A stretch of DNA of 15,173 bases, from the NCBI GenBank assembly GCA_943704415.1, contig CALSCO010000243.1, positions 1 to 15,173 on the forward strand, given 5' to 3'. The stretch comes from Parvularia atlantis (taxonomy: Eukaryota; Opisthokonta; Rotosphaerida). This document shows, one piece after another, positions 10,224-15,173 of this stretch; position 1 is the stretch's first letter, and each line of letters opens with the position of its first letter. The notes beneath the pieces were generated by a model, which worked only from the letters and a program-made list of their open reading frames with translations, was not told the origin of the DNA and searched no databases. A program made the translations under genes and the position numbers.

Positions 10224-11830
10224 ATGAACACGACGATGCTCTGGTCCGGCTCTCCCGACCGCCTCTCACGACGCGCTCACACACGGCGCACACGGCAGGC
10301 GCCGCGTCGTCGGCACGGTCTTCTCGTTCTCGGCCTTCTTCTCGGTCTTCGCCGGCTACTTCCTCCTCGTCTTCCCGGCCAAGGTCGTGCTGCTGCTCGC
10401 CCCGCGGCGCTTCCGCAGCGTGATGGACGGCCTTGCGGCGTGGTGGATGCACTTCCCCGTGGTGCGCGGCGCGCGCATCGCGCATCGCTCGTTCTCGTGC
10501 TGATCGCGTGCGGCGCAGGGCTTCTTCGGTGCGCGTCGCGTTGACGTCGCGTCGATGCCCGACTGACGTCGCGCGGACGCGAAGCGGTCGTCGGGGGCGT
10601 GCGCTACCACTTCCACGGCGACGTGCGCGCGCTGGCCGACGACTGCCTCGCGCTGTGCAACCACCGCACCTACTTCGACTGGGTCTTTGCCTGGGCGCTG
10701 TTTGGCCGCTTTGGCCGGCCGCACAACCTGCGGGCGCGTCGTGCTGCTGCTTGATCGTTGAAGGTTTGCTGATCGCGCCCGCGCCCGCGACCCGCAGATC
10801 GTCCTCAAGCACGGCCTGCGCTACGTCCCCGTCGCGGGCTGGCTGATGCAGCTGCTGCGCTTCATCTTCCTGCACCGCGACTGGGAGGCGCGTCGTCGTT
10901 GCCCCTCGCGCCCCGCATCGACTGGCTTGACCGTGAGGGCGCCGCAGAGGGACCGCGTCATCCTCGACCACATGCTCGGCTCGTATGTGCGCGGACGCTA
11001 CCCGCTGCAGCTGCTTTTCTTCCCTGAGGGCACGAACCTGGACGCGCCCGGCCGGGCCTGTGCGCGCTCGCTTCGTTGTGCTCCGTCCTGATCGCGCGGC
11101 TGATCGAGCGCGCGCGACACACAACGCAGCCAGCGAGCGCTTCGCGATCAAGAGCGGCCTGCCCGTCTACAGGCACACGATGCACCCACGCGCCACGGGC
11201 TTCGTCCACGCCGTTCACGCGCTGCGCGGCCACCTCGACAGCGTCCTCGACATCACTGTCGCGTACGGCGGCTACGTGCCCGAGGACCGGTGCGGCTGAT
11301 TGCGCCGTCGTCCTTTGCTCGTGACAAAGCGCCGCACCGCACGTCGCAGCGACAGCTTCCTGCGCGGCCGCTACGCCAACGATGTGCACTTCCACGTGCG
11401 CAGGTACCGCATCTCGGAGCTGCCCAAGGACGACGCACAGCTGGGCGAGTGGCTGCGCGAGCGCTGGGCCGACAAGGAGGCGATGCTGCACCGCTTCTAC
11501 GACGGCCCACCGCACGCGCGCGGTACGCTGCCGGACCTCGTGCCGGCCCCAGTGCGTGCGCAATTCGCCCGCGTCGTGCACGCGCCTGACCGCACGCGCA
11601 GCCCATGGACACGTTCTACAAGGTCAACGTGCTCTCCTGGTTAGCCGTGATGCTCCTCGTAGCCGCGCTGCTGCAGTTCAATTGGTTCCGGTGCGTCGCT
11701 CAGGCACGAGCTGCGCGCAGGACTGACGTGCGGGTGCAGGTGGTACCTGCTCACGGTCAGCGTCGCCAACGTGGTCATCGACTACATGGTTGGCTACGAG
11801 GAGGTCACGCTGACGCTGGTGGGCGTGTGA
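10224..11830 (+). CDS. LCLAT1: Lysocardiolipin/lysophospholipid acyltransferase (LCLAT1/AGPAT family)
   Basis: Transfers an acyl chain from acyl-CoA to a lysophospholipid at the ER or mitochondria-associated membrane. Exons: 10224-10243, 10299-10461, 10519-10528, 10585-10733, 10798-10887, 10948-11059, 11130-11289, 11350-11551, 11602-11690, 11740-11830 (TGA), giving 361 aa. The N-terminal span is about residues 10-35. The acyltransferase motif I NHRTYFD (H91, D96) is followed by FIFLHRDWE. Motif III FPEGT is at 169-173, followed by HPRATGF, DITVAYGGY and VHFHVRRYRI, an order and spacing that fit LCLAT1/AGPAT5 rather than bacterial PlsC. Two C-terminal hydrophobic segments follow. Introns 4 and 5 are GC-AG, and exon 3 is a 10-nt microexon. 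Substrate preference cannot be read from sequence; an AGPAT3/4/5-like enzyme is the alternative. The gene converges with the SDR gene, 25 bp away. Confidence 0.9.
10519..10528 (+). other. 10-nt microexon of the acyltransferase gene
   Basis: Two standard introns (10462-10518, branch GCTGATC; 10529-10584, branch ACTGACG) leave a 10-nt exon encoding GFF plus one base. Including it gives HFPV-GFFA-VVGGVR, the same spacing between the Trp-rich segment and GD-NHRT as in LCLAT1. Skipping it shifts the frame, since 10 is not a multiple of 3. Confidence 0.72.
10734..10797 (+). other. GC-AG intron in acyltransferase (donor GCGCGT)
   Basis: CGG|GCGCGT to CGCAG|ATC joins HNLR to IVLKHGL in phase 0. Read-through meets TGA, and the GT 4 nt downstream breaks the frame. 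The branch context is GCTGATCGCG at 10768-10777. Confidence 0.82.
10888..10947 (+). other. Probable GC-AG intron in acyltransferase (donor GCGCGT), 3n and stopless
   Basis: GAG|GCGCGT to GCCGCAG|AGG removes 60 nt with no in-frame stop and restores the family spacing between HRDWE and the stretch before FPEGT. A strong branch CTTGACC sits about 19 nt before the acceptor. Retention would add 20 Arg/Pro-rich residues, so exonic status cannot be fully excluded. Confidence 0.65.
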
Positions 11831-11855
11831 GGCAGCAGAGGGCAGACGAACGTGC
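11831..11855. terminator. 25-bp gap between convergent acyltransferase and SDR genes
   Basis: Only 25 bp separate the two stop codons, with no polyadenylation hexamer. The 3' UTRs almost certainly overlap antisense or are nearly absent. Confidence 0.4.
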
Positions 11856-12111
11856 TCAGAACGTGACCTCGTCCCACGACACGAAGCGACCCGACAGCTC
11901 GCGCGGCACCTCGAGGGCCATGCGCGCGATCACCTTCGCGACCCGCTCACGTCAACACGGCACCACCACCGCGAGCACGGTGGCGCACCTGCGCGGGCAC
12001 GTCGGGCGCCATCAGCTGCCCTTGCGCGTGCAGGTCGATGAAGCGCTGGAAGTCGCCGCCCATCGCCTCGCGGCCGGTCTCGCGGATGAGCGTCTTGCGT
12101 GCCCGCGCGAT

Positions 12112-12151
<40 letters not shown>

Positions 12152-12828
12152 GGCGACAGAGGGCGCGGCCGCCCACCTGCATCTCGGTGTCGACGACGCC
12201 CGGCCGCACGGCGACGGCCGTCAGCCGCGGCTCCTCGCGCGCGAGCACGGCCGTGAACATGTTGAGCGCGGCCTTGGAGCTGATCGCGCGCAGATCAGCA
12301 GCAGAAAGGACGAAGAAGAAGACGCACCAGCAGTAGGCCGCGAAGCCCTCGGACGCGCGCACGGCGACGCCCGAGCTCACACACACGACGCGCGCGTGCG
12401 CTGCGGCGCGCAGATGCGGCAGCGCGGCCTGGATCAGCGCGACGGCCGCAATCAGGTTGACGTCGAGCGCCGTCCGCAGCGCCGCCACGTCGACGTCGCC
12501 CACGCGCGCGATCGGCGCCAGCACCGCCGCGTTGTACACGACGCCGTCAACCGCGCCCGCGCCGGCCGCCGCCGCCAGCGCTACAGTGCGCGCGCGCACG
12601 GCCGCGTCGCACAGATCGCCCTGGACGTAGTCGATCAGCCCATCCGGCGCGGGCGATCGGCCCACGGCCACGACGTGCGCGCCCTCTGCGTCCCGAGGCG
12701 CGCGCGCATCAAGAACAGAGCGCACAAGCGGGCGAGCGGGCGACGCAACGCTGCGCGAGGTGCCGCGCGATTGAGAGGCCGATGCCGCGCGACGCGCCCG
12801 CGACGATGACGACCGGCTGACGGCTCAT
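11856..12828 (-). CDS. Short-chain dehydrogenase/reductase, benzil reductase (IRC24/YIR035C)-like
   Basis: A classical cytosolic SDR that should use NADP(H) to reduce carbonyls. Exons 12828-12750, 12685-12328, 12279-12177, 12093-11989 and 11933-11856 (TGA) give 240 aa. Features seen: cofactor motif AGASRGIG (10-17), the structural NAA motif (variant of NAG), VNLIAAV, catalytic Ser131 in VVCVSSG, and Y144-x3-K148, which appears only after splicing intron 2 (reads YCCSK). After these comes RPGVVDTEMQ, then a C-terminal part (FIDLHAQGQL, VPAQVIARMAL, LSGRFVSW) that resembles the yeast benzil-reductase and sepiapterin-reductase-like subgroup. Splicing intron 1 gives LAQQGAHVVAVGR, the usual helix-to-strand-2 sequence. 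Intron 3 is the longest in the window because of a (CTG)13 tract. The physiological substrate is unknown. Confidence 0.9.
12112..12150 (-). repeat. (CTG)13 microsatellite inside SDR intron 3
   Basis: There are thirteen uninterrupted CAG units on the plus strand, which read CTG in the sense of the SDR gene. They lie in the 83-nt intron 12176-12094. The last CTG is followed by ATCGCG, so the tract itself ends in the branch-site motif. Without the tract the intron would be 44 nt, the size of the shortest introns here. Confidence 0.9.
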
Positions 12829-12939
12829 CCGCGCGCGCGTGAAACACGGCGTCGCACCGCTGTCGCGTCCGCGTCAGGCTCATGCAGCGTATGACATTGC
12901 ATTTGGGTGGTCATGCGGGTGGAGAGAGAAAGGGGCCGC

Positions 12940-15054
12940 TCAGAAGTCGTTCACGAGTGGCGGCATGCTCGGGCGCGGGCCGATCTCCTCGTTCGCGAAG
13001 AAGCGCGCCGCCTTCCGTGCGTGCGCACGGTCAGCCGCTTGCTCCACGACCCGTGCAGCGTGCGCACCGGCGGCAGCAGGTCGATCTCCTCCTCACGCAC
13101 GTCCACGGCCGAGCGCGGGCGGTCCGTGGCGAGCCCGATCGCGTCCAGCGGCACTTGCTGTCGGCGCGCCGCTTTCGCTTCAGACGGCAGTGCCTGCAGC
13201 ACAAGGCGAACGCGCACCGACTGCGACAGCCGCCGCTGTTGCCGCAGCTTGCCCGCACCACCGCTCAGCGGTGACCCGACGGGCGCGACCTGCGTGGCCG
13301 AGCAGCGGTCATACACGCGCGGCGTGAGCGCGCGCACAACGCACGTCGTCCTTGGGCAGCGACCCGGCTTGGTCGGCGGGCGAATCGGTCGCGTGCGGCG
13401 AGACCGGTCCGCGCGGCGACGATCGCCCTTCCCGCGGGCTCGGCAGTGCTCCTGACGAGCCGCCGAGCGCGGTCTGCAGCGACGTGCGCGTCAGTCGCCG
13501 GTGCGGACGGCGCTGCTCGCGTGCGCACCATGATCATCAGGTCTGGCCGTTGGCTGACCGCAGAAGTCGGCCGGCTCCGGTCCGCTGCCGCACTGGCAGG
13601 AGTATGTCAGCGACCACAAAGACGCGCGTGCAAGTGGTGCAGCACGCACGGTGCGGGTGCGAGGACCTCGTCGCCGCCACTGCCCGGGCGCCGCTTGCGC
13701 TTGCCGGCGTCGGTCGCGTCCGACATGACCGTGGTGTCGTTCGACGTCGGCGGCGGCGACGTGCGCAGGTCGAGCACGTAGGCGAACACGAGCCACGCGA
13801 CGGTCGTGAGCCCCTGCGTGTCCACGCGTGTCGGCAGAGCGCAGCGCACGGGCCGCATGCAGGCGCGCACCGAGACGAGCAGAAACTCGAGGATGTAGCC
13901 GTAGCGCCGCGCGGGGTACCACGCGATGACGGCGATCGCCGCACTCGGGGAGACGATCGTGACAGCCGCCGAGAGCATGAGCAGCAGCTTGACCTTGCTC
14001 AGGATGGACGCGCGGTCGTCCTTGGTCCTTGAAACCTGCGGTGCGTGCCGCGTGAGCCCTGCGAGCGGACGCGCACGCATCGCGCACGCCGTGGTCCTTG
14101 TGGTAGCGCATGAGGAAGCGCCGGATCGAGAGCATCTCGTAGACCATGACGGCGCCGGTCGTGGTTGCATTGAAGCCTGCGCCGCGTGTCGTGAGCGTGC
14201 CGCGCACCACGGCCTGCTTCGCGGGCGCACCAAACAGCCCCGCAATGGCGATGATGATCGCGCTGACCTCGAAGATGTTGGCGTTGCCGCCGCGCAGCGC
14301 GCCGAGCACGATCGTCTGGGACGTGTGCGAGAGCACGTCGAAGACCTGGAGCACGCGGACGATGTTGGTGATGTTGCGGCGGGCCGTGGACGAGACGTGG
14401 ACGACGCCGATGTCACGCAGAATGTCGAAGAAGAGCAGCGCAAACTCAAGCGTGGCGAGGTAGAAGCCGCCCACGGCAAGGCCAAGGAGAACCACTGGTC
14501 GCCGAGGGGCGCCGCGTCAGTCGTGCGCGATGAGACGAAGAGGAGCTTCGCGCAACTGGTCGGGTTGGGCGCGTTCACAGCCACGTACAGTCCCGCGGCC
14601 TCGCACGAGTAGTTGGCGACGGCAACGAGCACGACGATCTGCAGACGCGGCTGTGAGGCGATGACCGCGCAATCGAGAGCGGCGAGGGCGCGCGCACGAG
14701 GCCGATGACGTGCATGCGCACGGCCGCGTTGGCCGTCGAGTGCGCGCGCCAGAGCAGGAGCAGCTTGACGGCGATAAAGATTGCGAGCAGGCACACGTTG
14801 CCCAGCTGCACGAACGTGAGCACGCGCCGTGCCTGGTGCGCGCGTGCGCCGTGAGACGGGCGGACCACATGGGCGGAACGCGGCATGCGCACGAGCTCGT
14901 CAACGTGGCAGTCTTGCGGCCACGTCCCAAAGTTGTCGAGTCCCGTCCAGCCCGGCGCACACGCGCACACGCCCGCGTCCGTGCACGTCCCGTGCCCGCT
15001 GCACGGCCCGCCGACGACGCCGAATGCCTCGCAGGCCGCCCGCGCGCCGCTCAT
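12940..15054 (-). CDS. EGF-like module + multispan membrane protein with long cytosolic tail, 5' end uncertain
   Basis: I do not recognise a named family. Exons: 15054-14893, 14832-14698, 14638-14557, 14494-14231, 14176-14088, 14035-13871, 13813-13650, 13592-13529, 13473-13345, 13289-13068, 13011-12940 (TGA), giving 515 aa from the ATG at 15054. Residues about 8-49 are Cys-rich and EGF-like (GPCSGHGTC, VCACAPGWTG). Hydrophobic segments lie at about 58-81, 96-120, 128-152, 199-216, 258-281 and 288-315, so six clear and possibly seven spans. A tail of about 200 residues follows: first Ser/Pro-rich with KRKRR, then Arg-rich, ending PLVNDF. The frame is also open upstream to a good acceptor at 15102-15103, so an earlier exon outside the window, perhaps with a signal peptide, is likely. 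The tail exons look like a separate gene until the 57-nt intron 13649-13593 is removed. A further in-frame 60-nt intron inside 13289-13068 is possible. Confidence 0.72.
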
Positions 15055-15173
15055 ATGAACCGCACTCGAAACGCGCCCGCGGCACGGCGTCTCAGGCGTG
15101 TCTGAGGCGCGCGTCAGTCCCGCGCGTCAGTCTCGTGGGTGGCCCCCGCCGCCCCCGTCCGCACGAGCCCCCC

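Noticed and set aside
10150-10298. Fusion of the PH gene to the acyltransferase through a GTGAGC donor at the PH stop codon
   Set aside because: No acceptor before the acyltransferase start gives the frame needed by its first exons; two separate genes fit better.
9658-11151. A 497-codon open frame on the minus strand, antisense to the PH and acyltransferase genes
   Set aside because: It is Arg/Ala/His-rich with no recognisable motif, and the opposite strand holds two well-supported spliced genes. Long antisense frames are expected at this GC content.
12112-12150. CAG repeat as a polyglutamine coding tract or CRISPR-like array
   Set aside because: It lies within an intron of the SDR gene on the opposite strand. 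Units are 3 bp with no spacers, and no plus-strand gene is supported there.
13607-14794. A 395-codon minus-strand open frame as the full membrane protein
   Set aside because: After base 14556 it runs in the wrong frame through exon D (Ser/Arg-rich nonsense). Splicing 14556-14495 restores a clean membrane span.
1-15173. Telomere or contig-end structure suggested by G7 at the left and C6-7 at the right
   Set aside because: The G-rich strand points the wrong way for a telomere and there is no repeated unit. Both ends appear to fall inside introns, so these are more likely just window or assembly breaks.
1-15173. Bacterial operon or mobile-element interpretation
   Set aside because: There are no Shine-Dalgarno-spaced uninterrupted ORFs, transposases, inverted repeats or tRNAs. 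The gene families and spliceosomal introns are eukaryotic.

Overview
This is about 15.2 kb of very GC-rich, compact and intron-packed nuclear DNA from a eukaryote, most likely a unicellular one (a protist or fungus-like lineage; I cannot place it further). The call rests on six genes whose conserved protein frames hold together only after removing 73 tiny introns of 44-83 nt, and on the gene set: mitochondrial presequence protease, TRAPPC11, a lysocardiolipin-type acyltransferase and an EGF-like/multispan membrane protein. Most introns begin GTGCG. They carry a CTNAY-like branch site, usually some 17-20 nt before the acceptor, and little polypyrimidine tract. Nearly every exon junction was fixed by reading-frame continuity, and in genes 1, 2, 4 and 5 also by spacing against remembered family members. 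No transcript evidence was available.

Layout: (1) 67-4008 +, PITRM1/PreP presequence protease, 5' end cut by the window, 21 exons seen. (2) 9296-4053 -, complete TRAPPC11, 29 exons, 1219 aa. (3) 9574-10152 +, small PH-domain protein, 3 exons, 147 aa. (4) 10224-11830 +, LCLAT1/AGPAT-type acyltransferase, 10 exons, 361 aa. (5) 12828-11856 -, short-chain dehydrogenase of the yeast benzil-reductase type, 5 exons, 240 aa. (6) 15054 (or beyond)-12940 -, EGF-like module followed by about six membrane spans and a 200-residue Ser/Pro/Arg-rich tail, 11 exons.

Intergenic DNA is only about 530 bp in total. The convergent pairs 1/2 and 4/5 are 44 and 25 bp apart, genes 3/4 are 71 bp apart, 6/5 are 111 bp apart, and the divergent 2/3 promoter region is 277 bp. 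The genes do not form one pathway. Loose themes are membrane lipid and trafficking (TRAPPC11, acyltransferase, PH protein) and mitochondrial housekeeping (presequence protease).

The unusual content is in the gene architecture: about 7 introns per kb of coding sequence, five GC-AG introns (four with the same donor GCGCGT), a 10-nt microexon, CTG-repeat tracts that run directly into branch sites, a recurring 10-mer branch context in the introns of genes 3-5, and an unrecognised EGF-headed membrane protein.
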